Positions 46,412 to 64,000 of a stretch of DNA of 64,000 bases are shown here, piece by piece. The notes beneath the pieces are model-generated. The model ran no database searches. It was not told the origin of the DNA and saw only the letters and a program-made list of their open reading frames with translations. Origin of the DNA: Ilex aquifolium. Taxonomy: Eukaryota; Streptophyta; Magnoliopsida; Aquifoliales; Aquifoliaceae. The translations under genes and the position numbers were made by a program. The DNA lies in assembly GCA_951799425.1 (NCBI GenBank), contig OX637404.1:21183545-21247544 (forward strand). The letters run 5' to 3'. Numbering within the stretch: position 1 is the stretch's first letter; the number at the start of each line of letters is the position of its first letter.

Positions 46412-46558
46412 GACAAAATAATGAATCAAAAATTTTTCATGCTAAAATACTTTTATTAGTAGTATTCTCTTACGTAGGTTTTCCAAATTATGAAAAGAGA
46501 AAAAAATCAAAGTTGGAATCCCCGTATCGTTTCTATAGTAATATTGAGGGGTGGGGCT

Positions 46559-49500
46559 AGGGATGGTAGTGGACCGGGAAAAAACGGGTATTCGTCCAAA
46601 TTCGCCCCGTTTGGACCGGGAATGGACCATACGTATTGGACGGTGGACGTATACGGGGATACCCGTATAAACCCGTATGGAGATGAAGGCGGGGATGGAT
46701 TGATCCTTACCCCCGCCCCTGCCCCTGCCCCCGATTACCCGTTATATATATATATATATACACACATATATTGTAAAATCAATTGGCAAGAAGTCATCCC
46801 ACATTGTAGGACTAACACTCCTACAATGCATCTTGGCTGAAAAATAGATGATAAAGAGGATAATGTAAAATCAGTTGGCGACTCTAAAAATCCAATGAGA
46901 TAGCCGAATTGAGGTACAACCATAAGTTGCAATAATTTCTTAAAATTGATAGATTTTGATTTTATTTTGCTTGGATAGACGTATGGAATGGTCGAATTTG
47001 ATGACTCACCATGCCATTAAAACACCTAATATCCAAACTCAAGAATTTAAATAGTCGTTACTGTTATTCTAATTCATGCTTTTCAAGATGTCTAATTATT
47101 ATTTCTTAGTTGAGAGGATCTACATTCCTTTTCTTCGATTGGAAATCGGTGTTGCATTTGATGGGTTTGTTCATTCATTGTTTACGTCAATTTGGGAATT
47201 GGGGTTTGCAAGAGTATAGCGTTCATTGTTACCCCTACATTTATGCACTCATATAGTTGAGTATCTTAGTCCTTCTATGCTAAGTTAATTGAATTTTTTA
47301 TTTCATCAAAGCAGATCAACACGTAAACTATGTAGGAGGTGCACCTAAGAAGCACTCATAAGTGATCAGATATCTTCATTACATAGACTGTCTTTATGTT
47401 TTGATGCCAAGCAAATAACTTGTCCTCTTCAACACAATTTCTTGTCCCAAAGATGTTTGACCAAATGCCTCAAAAACCTAGGTTTAAGGTTTCTATTCAA
47501 CCATTTAACCTATCTATGGCATAGAGTTTGGTTCGATTTGGCCAGGCCTATAAGATTTTCCATTTAATTAATTTTGGTTTCTGTTTTCTTCTTCACTCAC
47601 ACACACATTTTAGAAAAAAACACATTTAAGAAGAAATGAAAGAAAGAGATGAGTTGTGGGTTGTGAAGTCAATCGTCATGCCATGGCTGTAAGTAAAAAT
47701 GTCTTATTTGTGTGATCGATTGTAATATTGTGGAGTGTGGTTGGATTTTTTTTGCAGATTCCTATTTTCAGAGAAAATTTATCGATTTTTTTTGAAAAAA
47801 TACTGGGGTCTAGATTGATTTCAATTTCTTTAATTAAAGCAAATGAAGGAAAAATTATTTTAAATTGATGAATTTAATCTTTGGGCACGAGTTATTTCTA
47901 GTATATTCATAAAACAACTATGAAAAAAAATGTGACTAACAATAAAACAACTATGAAGAAGACGGGTATAAAAAAAAATTCAATATCATAGTCATATATA
48001 AGTTTTGTGTTTTCTTTCTTAATAAATTTTGGGGATAATTTATAACTTTTTGGATACTCAAGATTGATCCTAAAATTGTTACAATCGATTCCTACCCATT
48101 TTAGGATCAATCTCAAGTAACCTTAAAGGGATAACTTGACCGCCAAAAAATTATAACACAATCGAAAAAATTATAATTTTTTTTATTGTAAACAAATCCA
48201 AAAACTTATATATCGACCTATAAAACTCGAAAACATGGCAGTACAAAATGTCTGGTTTTTAAATCACTGGATATGAAAATTTTGAAATATTTTTTAAAGT
48301 AGTGCTATACGTAGGTACAAATACAGGTATATTAATCATATACAAGATGTCACGTAGATCACTTTTGTAAAAGACTAATTAATCATGTTTTTTTTTAAAA
48401 TTTTGACGGAATTATAATTGATCAAAAAAAAATTACTTGAAAATATTTTCAAAGGATACACAAAATAGGGGCTTAGGGAGGCCGGTACCTCTCTAAGAAC
48501 TAAATAGGATAAAAATACACTTTCAAAATAATTGGGATAGAAATACATTTGCTAAAAAAAAGTCATACAAGCCCTTTTACTCTTACCATAAAAAGTGCAT
48601 ACCTAATTGACAACTTTTATATTTTCAATATCTAAATATTAGAATGTGAGATTTTCAAGATTTCTTTTGATATTTTTATATCATTTGAATTTTGAAATTT
48701 CATATATATATATATATAGTAACATCAAGGACGCAAGGCTGGCCTAACAGTATGGAAATACAAGTATGGGCTTTAGGCCCCAAATTTTTAGAAGGCCCCA
48801 TAATTTTAGATACATCACTAGCCCACAAAAAAAATTAAATCCATTAAATTTTAAGTCCTGCAAAAAGTCCTAAAAAATTAAATTCAATCAAAATTTTTAT
48901 TGCAATAATTTGGACCTATAATTCAATTCATAACATTAAAAACTTATAAATTAAAAAAAATAAAATAATACTCAAAAGTCAACTCATTTACTCCCACCCA
49001 CTCTCTCTCTCTCTGGTTAAAAAAATAAAAAATAAAAGTTGAAATTAAACACTTTATCTTTCTCTCTGTAGTAAAAAACAAAAATAAAAGTTGAAATCTC
49101 TTTCTCGACAACATTAACACATCTTTCTTTTGTCTCCCTCTCACATAAAAATTAAAAATAAATTATTTTTTTAAAAAAAATAATATTAAAAATAAAAAGG
49201 CATTCATTTAATGTTTCCATTTTAAGTCTTAAATTCACTTGAACCGACCATGCAAAGACGCAACAAAAATGGGCTTGAGATCGGAGGGGAGCCGAACCCA
49301 ACAAACACCACCATTACGGATTTAATTTCATTTCTTAATCTACACTAACATGGGGGGAAGATTGATATGACCAATAAATCGATTACTTGATTGGTTATTA
49401 AAAATAAACAATTCATGTCTTGATTAAATAATAATAATAACTTTACTATCAAAAAATTTTAGTTCATTAGGTGTCTTCTAGTCCCATTAGCAGTTTTCCA

Positions 49501-49618
49501 GTTTAATTGAATTTAATTAGTTGAATTTAAATTAATTTTTTTCAAAATTAGACCTACGAATATTGATTTGATTGTAAGCCGAGCTATGGATTGGGTCAAA
49601 AGGCTAGTATATTATATA
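46559..49618. other. Repeat-rich intergenic region, no gene
   Basis: At 46559 a hAT-like end (AGGGATGGTAGTGGACCGGG) begins and continues with GGACGTATACGGGGATACCC-type words; its far end was not found. A (TA)n tract lies near 46741-46760. GGGCTTTAGGCCCCAAATT at about 48768 marks another degraded element. The remainder is AT-rich. Confidence 0.5.
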
Positions 49619-50353
49619 TCTATATATAATAAAGTATAATACAATTCAAATCTCAAAAGATAAACAAAATGATTTTTGTTTTTCGCGGTTGAGATCTTTT
49701 TAAAGTTAATCCAACGGCTAATATTAACACCTCAAATTTAATAGGAAAATAGGTGCCTAAAGGTGTGTTTGAGGTGACTTTTTAAAAGTGTTTTTAATAC
49801 TTATAATTTCTCATAAATATTTTTTTTAATAAAAAATAGTGTTTGAAACCGATCAACCACCCCCACACCACCACCGTCATCCCATCACCACCACCACTAC
49901 CGTCGTCGTTACCACACCACCATCTCTGTCATAATAGCCACCACTACCACCATAACTATCGCCACCTCACCACCACTACCACTGTCGCCACCCCCCAACA
50001 ACCACCACCACCCCCTACCACCACGCCCACCACTATTGTCGTCACCTTATTATCATCGTCACTGTCCCACCATCACCCCTACCACCACCACCCCTATCAT
50101 CCCACCACCACAATTATCATTGTCACCCAAGGCTGCTACCATCACAACCGGTCGTCGTCACCTATCACCGTTTTCCACCACCATTACTGCCACCCACCAC
50201 CATTACCACCGCTCGCCCCCACTATAATCGGTGCTTAAATTTCTTTCTCTCTTCTCTATATTTGTAATTTGATCTTCGGTGTGAATACAAATATGCTTAT
50301 CATTGACCATTTTTTTTTATTACTCCGTGCCTTCAAATACGGGAAATAACTAG
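49619..50353 (+). mobile_element. Helitron-like element 2 with CAC/ACC satellite
   Basis: The element starts TCTATATATAATAAAG and ends with a weak hairpin (CCGTGCCTTCAAATACGG) then CTAG followed by host T. Its interior from about 49850 to 50225 is ACC/CAC-rich. It shares its 5' 230 bp and 3' 120 bp with the next two elements and with the minus-strand element at 31675-32899. Confidence 0.8.
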
Positions 50354-50357
50354 TATA

Positions 50358-50977
50358 TCTATATAATATAATAAAGTAGTTTACAATTCAAATTTCAAAA
50401 GATAAACAAAATGACTTTTGTTTTTCGTGATTCAGATCGCTTTAAATTTTACTTTAAAGTTAATCTAACGGCTAATATTAACACTCTAAATTTAATAGGA
50501 AAAATAGGCTCTTAAGGGTGTGTTTAGAGTGACTTTTTAAAAATACTTCTACAAATTATTTCTCATCAGTACTTTAAAAAAAAAAAAAGTGTTTGAAACC
50601 GCCCCACCACTACCACCACCACCACCACCCCCACTGCTACCGTCGCCACCACCGTCGCCGCCGCAGCCACCACCACCGCCGTCGCCACCACCACTATCAC
50701 CACCACCAACACCATCGTCGTCGCAGCCACCACCATCGTCGTCGCCGTCGCCGCCGCCACCGCCACCGCCACCACCACCACCGCCACCGCCACCACCACC
50801 ACCACCACAACCATCACCGTCTCCTACCATCACCACCTCTTACCCCCACTACAACCGATGCTTAAATTCATTTATCTCTCATCTATGTTTGTGATTTGAT
50901 TTTGAATATGAATGTAAATATGTTTATTGTTTACCATTTTTTATTACTCTGTACCTTCAGGCACATGCAATAAGTAG
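50358..50977 (+). mobile_element. Helitron-like element 3 with ACC satellite
   Basis: Starts TCTATATAATATAATAAAG four bases after element 2 and ends with hairpin TGTACCTTCAGGCACA and GTAG, an altered form of CTAG. The interior (about 50603-50855) alternates CCACCA, CCGTCG and CCGCCG units. No protein is encoded. Confidence 0.8.
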
Positions 50978-51939
50978 TCTATATAATAAAATACAATACA
51001 ATTCAAATCTCAAAAGATAAACAAAATGACTTTTGTTATTCGCGGTTAAGATCTTTTTCAATTTTATTTTAAAGTTAATCCGACGACTAATATTAACACT
51101 CTAAATTTAATAGGAAAAATAGGTTCCTAAGGGTGTATTTGTGGTGACTTTTTAAAACTGTTTTTAATACTTATAATTTCTCATAAATACTTTTTTTTTT
51201 TAAAGTAGCGTTTGTAACCACCCCTCACCACCATTACCACCACCACCGCCACCCTATCCTACCACCAAACTACCCCCCCTCCATCATCACCATTACCACT
51301 ACCACCTTCACTGTCGCCACCCCACCACCACCACCAATGTCACCACTTCCCATCCCTTATCACCATCATCGCTGTCATCACCATACCACCCTTTACCACC
51401 ACCATCGTTGCCACCCCACCACCACCACACCGCCCGACCACCATCATCCCCATTACACCCACCACCGTCACCTGCATCCCACCACTGTCCTACCACTGTC
51501 GTCGCCACCCTACCACCACCACTGCCCCTTGCTATCACCATCATGGTCATTACTACTGTTGCCACCTCACCCTCACCATCACCACCACCCCTATCGCCCG
51601 ACCCCTACCATCCCCACTACCTTCACCACCACCATAACTGTCACCTCCATCCTACCACAACCGTCATTGTCCAACCATCACCCCTACCACCACTACTCCT
51701 ATTGCCTCACCACCACCCCCTCACGACCATCACCACTAGCACCACCACCGACATCACCACCCCACCACCGCCACTACCACCCACCACCACTATCATCGCT
51801 CACTCCTATTATAATCGGTGCTTAAATTCTTTTTTCTCTCATCTATATTTGTGATTTGATTTTAAATGTGAATACAAATATATTTATTGTTGACCATTTT
51901 TTTTATTATTCTGTGTCTTCAGGCACAGATAATAACTAA
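50978..51939 (+). mobile_element. Helitron-like element 4, directly abutting element 3
   Basis: Its TCTATATAATAAAATAC start follows the GTAG of element 3 with no base between. It ends with a strong hairpin CTGTGTCTTCAGGCACAG, a 7-nt ATAATAA spacer and CTAA followed by host T. The ACC-rich interior runs from about 51215 to 51800. These are canonical Helitron termini. Confidence 0.85.
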
Positions 51940-52030
51940 TATATATATATATGATATCAAATCTAATTCATTGGGATTTCTAGTATCACTATTCCTTTGG
52001 AAGTCAATTTTACAATTTTCGTTTGCCCTT

Positions 52031-52470
52031 ATGCTCCGTTTGTTATGGTCAGAGGGATAGATAAAACATCATATTTAATAAGGAAAGAAAATATGATAGA
52101 TGAAAAAGTGAATGAATAAACTTTTCTTCCAAATTACCAAAATCAATCTCTCCAAAATTAAAAGGAAAGTGAATGAAAAATTAATTATTTATATTGAAAT
52201 ATATTTTATTTGTTTATATATGCTTTGATATATACATATATTATATATACATTAATTTCATATATAAAATTAATGATAAAATTTGTATTTATATTTTTTA
52301 AAAAAAAATTAAAAAAAAAATATTTTTTCTATCTTACTAGATACAAAAAAAAAAAAAAATTAATTATTTTTATTTTCCTTTCATCCAATCAAAACACAAA
52401 AGAAAGAAAATGTATCATTCATATTTTTCTTTTTTGAAAGATAAAAAATGTATCAATCGTACTTTCTATC
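52031..52470. mobile_element. Second copy of the CCGTTTG MITE-like family
   Basis: Homologous through most of its length to 23266-23797, with shared blocks GAGGGATAGATAAAACATCA, AAATTACCAAAATCAAT-type sequence and TATACATTAATTT. The right terminal repeat is worn or missing. It lies just upstream of the putative SnRK1 promoter. Confidence 0.7.
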
Positions 52471-52479
52471 TCATCTACT

Positions 52480-52724
52480 CTCTCTTCCTCTCTCTCTCTC
52501 TATATATATATTCTTGTATATATCCAATTCGAATTGGTGAGTCAGACTGTGAATAAAATTTTTGGAAGCTCCAATCACCTTCCATTTCAGAATCGTTAAT
52601 TTCCATGTTTTAATTTTAAACGCCTCTCTCAACCTCTCTGAAACGCACTCTCTCTCTCTCTCTGAACTCGCTTTGTGGGAAGTACTTGCTGTTCGCCGCG
52701 GATAGATACATCCTCTGCTTAAAT
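52480..52724 (+). promoter_or_regulatory. Putative SnRK1 promoter end and 5' UTR exon
   Basis: A TATATATATA block at 52501-52510 is followed by a CT-rich, less AT-rich stretch with (CT)n at about 52649-52661 and a possible donor at 52725 (AAAT|GTAATT). SnRK1 genes usually have an intron in the 5' UTR, so this would be a non-coding first exon. Transcript evidence is lacking. Confidence 0.4.
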
Positions 52725-60832
<8,108 letters not shown>

Positions 60833-62386
60833 GGTGGAAAATTGATCCAGAAACATTAACCTTGTATGTAAATGGGAACTTTTGATGTATATATTTATGA
60901 TTTTTCTTCACTCTTCTTGTTGAATAATTTACTACAACTTTTTCCTCTCCTTCGCCTTTTTGTTTTTCGAAAATTCCTCCTCCCCTTCCTTTTCCCCAGT
61001 TTTATTGAAGAGAACTTTGAAGTTGATCAAGATCTGCATATCAACTCAACCACAGTATGGCAGTATCTTTTAGGAGTTAAGACAATTCTGCACTGTACTT
61101 TTGAAGCTGTAATGTCTCTGCTAGAAGTCTTTGTGAGAGGAAGAATCTGATGAAAGTTTAATGACGAGGAGGTGGACCAACTTTAAGAGCAATTACTGGA
61201 GAAGTTATTTTAAGAGTAATGTCATACAACGCGTGGAGGGAGCGCTAGAGAGGTAGTGATCGAATACCCCAATCAATCTATCTTGTTATATATTTACTCT
61301 TATTTTGTTAACTATCTCTTAAGTGAGTGAAGTGACCCATTTAGATGGGGCACTCACTCTAACAAGGAAGGAGTTTCATAACGTCAGGAATGGAGCAAGG
61401 GATCTACCATATTACTTTTGTGGTAATCCTTAACAAAAATTCTGTTCGCGAAGCATTTTCCTGAACCTTAAAAGCCCGACAAGAGAAGATGGTTTGAGGC
61501 TCAGAAACTGTGATGCATCACTACATCTCTGAATCCTCCTCTTATTTGTGAGTTAAAATATTGATTACTTGTTGAACCCTGTGAATTGCATGACAGTGTG
61601 TTACTCCAAATTGGTGAGAAAATGGGGATGAAAGATCCCAATGAATGAACAGCAGCTTTTGAGAAGCATATAATCTGCTTAGTGATAAAGCTGTTTAGTA
61701 TAACTATTAAGTTATCAGTCAGAAGCAGAGAGTGTTTTTTTAGTAAAATGTTAGAAAGATGCTTATTAATGTGTAAAGGATAATAATGCCCCACACTGCT
61801 GACTACTTTTCTTTTTCCTTTTGACCTTTGTGGCTTTTTAACCGCCCATATAATCAATAAGATAGCAAGTTTAAGCGCTCCAATTGGCTGAGGTGAGGGA
61901 GTGACCCAGTGGTAAGGGTATAAACTTGCTCGTGGTTGCGAGTTCCAACCTCTTCCCCACACCCGCATACACAACCGAGATAAAAAAAATAAAGATTGGT
62001 AGGAAAGATGTAGAAAGAAGTTATAGGTGGAAATAAGCTGATAAATATGGAAGAATCTGCACTGAGATTGCAGGACACAGCAGGAGCTTACATTATATCG
62101 TTTTTTTGGTCAGTAAGCTGGCTTTGATTTGAAGGGGATAAAACAAACAAAAAGGAAAAGAAAAGGATGAGTTTTGCACACCAACATCTACAAACAAATC
62201 AATACATTACAGTATTTCAAACCACTCTAGCTTCAATTGATCCCTTTTTTTTTTGGGTGTTTTCAGGATCATCTCTAAGGGAGAGAACTTGGAGCAAAAC
62301 CCATTCCAAACTTGAAAAGACAAACTCAGATATGTATGAAGGTCAATCTGAAGGCGGTCCAATGCACGAGTCTACATGACTAGACT
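60833..62386. other. Convergent spacer between SnRK1 and receptor kinase
   Basis: 3' ends of both genes meet here. The first few hundred bases after 60832 probably include the SnRK1 3' UTR. A SINE-like sequence lies at about 61891-61996. Small open frames (60872-61150, 61501-61974, 62167-62379) have no recognisable domain. Confidence 0.5.
61891..61996 (+). mobile_element. tRNA-derived SINE-like sequence
   Basis: GTGACCCAGTGGTAAGGGT resembles an RNA polymerase III A box and GGTTGCGAGTTCCAACC a B box, about 30 bp apart. An A-rich tail (ATAAAAAAAATAAAG) follows. Clear target duplications were not found, so the limits are approximate. Confidence 0.6.
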
Positions 62387-64000
62387 TTACCTTCCTTGAA
62401 AATGTTCAATCTGAGAAAATAAGGGAGAACCAACCACCACCCCAGAATCATCACCAATTGAAATGATTGGATCTTCTTTGGTATCTTCTTCACTTGGTTG
62501 TTCCACAGCAAGCTTTGTATTGTGATCTTGAGAAGCATAAAGTTGTGAGGATGCCTGTTGAAGCTGCAAAGCAAACTCTAAGTTCCACAACACATCTCCC
62601 ATAGATGGCCTATCAACTCCATAGTCTGCCAAACATTTCTCTGCAGCTTCCACATATTTGATCAATGATTCTGAGCTGACATTGCCAACAAGACAAGGAT
62701 CGATAATCTTCTCAAGTGAACCCTTTCTGTGCTGTTTCATTGCCCACTCGGCCAAATTGATCTTCTCTTTTGGCAATGTTGGATCTAGAGCAGGCCTTGC
62801 ACACAAAACCTCAAAAAGGACTACCCCAAATGAGTAGACATCTGATTTCTGTGTAAGTTGTTGCCTCCGGAAGTACTCAGGATCGAGATATCCGAAGCTA
62901 CCCTTCACAGCTGTGCTTACATGTGTTTGATCCAATGATAGTGCAGCTTTAGACAAGCCGAAATCAGAAACTTTTGCCACAAAAATCTCATCCAGGAGAA
63001 TGTTGGTAGTTTTAACATCGCGGTGTATTATACCTTGTGCTGCACCAGTGTGGAGATAGTGCAATCCGCGAGCTGCACCTATGCAAATCTCAAGTCGTTG
63101 TCTCCATGGTAGAGGCGGCAAGGTTGAGCCATAGAGGTGGTCGCGAAGGGGGCCATTAGCCATGTACTCGTAGACAAGGATCATCTCTGATTGTTCATCA
63201 CAGTACCCGATTAGTGAAACAAGGTGGCGATGCCTTAGCTTGGAAAGCATTTGGATTTCTGTCTGAAATTCATTGATGCCTTGAGATGATCTTGGGCTGC
63301 CTCGTTTTATGGCAAGCTTTGTTCCATCTTCCAATTCACCAAGATACACTTTTCCAAACCCTCCTACACCTATCACTCCATTTTCATCAAAGTTCTTTGT
63401 TGCATCCCTCAATTCGTTGAAGGTGAAGAACCGGCCAAGACCAAATTGAGAGGAAAAAAAACTTGAGTAATTACTCTTGCTCTTGTTGGACAAGAAACTG
63501 CAATTGCTGGAGTTTAAAGGAAGAAGCCATGAAGAGAAGCTTCTTCTTGGCTTCTTCCAATCTCGAGGCTTCCTTTGCCATCGAATAATGCCCATTACAA
63601 GCAACAATATTGCTGTTGCGCCCATTACTAATCCAATGGCAGCAGCAATTTTCATCGTACGAGGCCCTGAAATTGGCTCATGGTATACCCCGTTCGAAGA
63701 GAATAAACCATCTAAGCTTCCCTCAGAGTTGCTCATCTTCATGATCTCCAAGCCATTGAGAACAGCATTTGGTAGGATTGACTGATAATTAGAATCAGGA
63801 CCTACTTGAACCATTATCGAACCATTAGAAATGGCCGAGGCATTGAGCACAAAGTCCTTGTAATAGGGGACCGCAAGGCCTAAAATGAGTGTTGAGAGGT
63901 CAAGACTTGACACACCCATCATCCCATTAACATATACATTGAAATATAGCTCATTAAGGCCCGTGCTCACAATGTCACAAAAATGCGTTCTGATCAAGTA
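62387..64000 (-). CDS. ERU: CrRLK1L receptor-like kinase (At5g61350/CAP1-ERULUS type), N-terminus off the edge
   Basis: Membrane receptor kinase of the Catharanthus RLK1-like (FERONIA/THESEUS) family, which senses cell-wall state and controls tip growth. The frame is open from the right edge to the stop at 62387. The start codon and most of the malectin-like ectodomain lie beyond 64000; the first visible residues, [11 protein letters not shown], belong to that domain. The segment [17 protein letters not shown] with [12 protein letters not shown] matches the At5g61350 branch. Numbering from the second visible codon, a transmembrane helix spans about 116-138. The kinase then has [11 protein letters not shown], Lys231, catalytic HRDVKTTN (Asp327), DFGLSKA and the activation segment [21 protein letters not shown] arginine and DFG are intact, so it should be active. 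There is no intron in the visible part, normal for this family. The exact orthologue assignment is an inference. Confidence 0.92.
   Translation of the reverse strand, partial: YLIRTHFCDIVSTGLNELYFNVYVNGMMGVSSLDLSTLILGLAVPYYKDFVLNASAISNGSIMVQVGPDSNYQSILPNAVLNGLEIMKMSNSEGSLDGLFSSNGVYHEPISGPRTMKIAAAIGLVMGATAILLLVMGIIRWQRKPRDWKKPRRSFSSWLLPLNSSNCSFLSNKSKSNYSSFFSSQFGLGRFFTFNELRDATKNFDENGVIGVGGFGKVYLGELEDGTKLAIKRGSPRSSQGINEFQTEIQMLSKLRHRHLVSLIGYCDEQSEMILVYEYMANGPLRDHLYGSTLPPLPWRQRLEICIGAARGLHYLHTGAAQGIIHRDVKTTNILLDEIFVAKVSDFGLSKAALSLDQTHVSTAVKGSFGYLDPEYFRRQQLTQKSDVYSFGVVLFEVLCARPALDPTLPKEKINLAEWAMKQHRKGSLEKIIDPCLVGNVSSESLIKYVEAAEKCLADYGVDRPSMGDVLWNLEFALQLQQASSQLYASQDHNTKLAVEQPSEEDTKEDPIISIGDDSGVVVGSPLFSQIEHFQGR

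Larger units (their letters stand above)
43321..46558. repeat. Direct duplication of a ~380-bp unit, second copy split by a solo LTR
   Basis: Copy 1 is 43321-43700. Copy 2 starts at 43837, is interrupted after 44086 and resumes at 46412 through about 46558. Matching blocks include TGTGTATTAATATTG, CATGATTTGTTAGA, TTAGTAGTATTCTCTTA and AAATCAAAGTTGGAATCCCC. Both copies end at GTGGGGCT. The duplication predates the LTR insertion. Confidence 0.85.

Noticed and set aside
43632..46840. Two similar open frames starting MKREKNQSWNP
   Set aside because: Both come from the duplicated non-coding repeat unit and diverge at once.
49843..51854. Several Thr/Pro/His- or Gly-rich open frames on both strands
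   Set aside because: Same triplet bias inside the tandem Helitron-like elements.
61891..61996. Functional tRNA gene
   Set aside because: A and B box-like words are present but there is no cloverleaf, and an A-rich tail follows, so it is SINE-like.

Overview
This window is nuclear DNA from a flowering plant. It holds large intron-rich genes with plant-only domain architectures (a class II formin, an SnRK1 kinase, a CrRLK1L receptor kinase), GT-AG introns, and AT-rich intergenic DNA full of plant transposons: hAT, PIF/Harbinger and MULE-type MITEs, Helitrons, LINEs, SINEs, TRIMs and solo LTRs. A eudicot or magnoliid is likely, but the species cannot be fixed from sequence alone.

Layout. 69-21418 (+) is a class II formin most like Arabidopsis FH20. 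Its 5' end is off the left edge. Fifteen exons were placed and together give a 1221-codon open frame. Three introns (3.3, 3.5 and 7.3 kb) are swollen by nested transposons, including two copies of one ~450 bp repeat, two hAT elements with perfect 8-bp target duplications, a complete TRIM, a degraded LINE and another hAT-like element. 21419-28475 is a MITE-rich spacer. 28476-29552 (-) is a single-exon multi-pass membrane protein of unknown function. 31675-32899 (-) is a Helitron-like element with a long GGT-rich tract. About 33890-41282 is an almost full-length L1-type LINE (ORF1 and ORF2) broken by nonsense codons; a TRIM/LTR nest is inserted in its 3' UTR. 41283-49618 is repeat-rich and includes a 2.3 kb solo LTR. 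49619-51939 holds three more Helitron-like elements head to tail, each with ACC-rich satellite DNA. 55679-60832 (+) is an SnRK1 catalytic subunit (KIN10 type, 10 coding exons, 509 aa). 62387-64000 (-) is the C-terminal part of a CrRLK1L receptor kinase closest to At5g61350 (CAP1/ERULUS); it runs off the right edge.

The host genes are not an operon or an obvious cluster. The formin acts in actin and microtubule organisation, SnRK1 in energy-stress signalling, and the CrRLK1L in cell-wall and tip-growth signalling. The most notable signals are in the mobile fraction: the satellite-bearing tandem Helitrons, an LTR-LTR palindrome in a TRIM nest, a LINE inactivated almost only by C-to-T type stops, and paired elements whose ends and target duplications can be read to the base.
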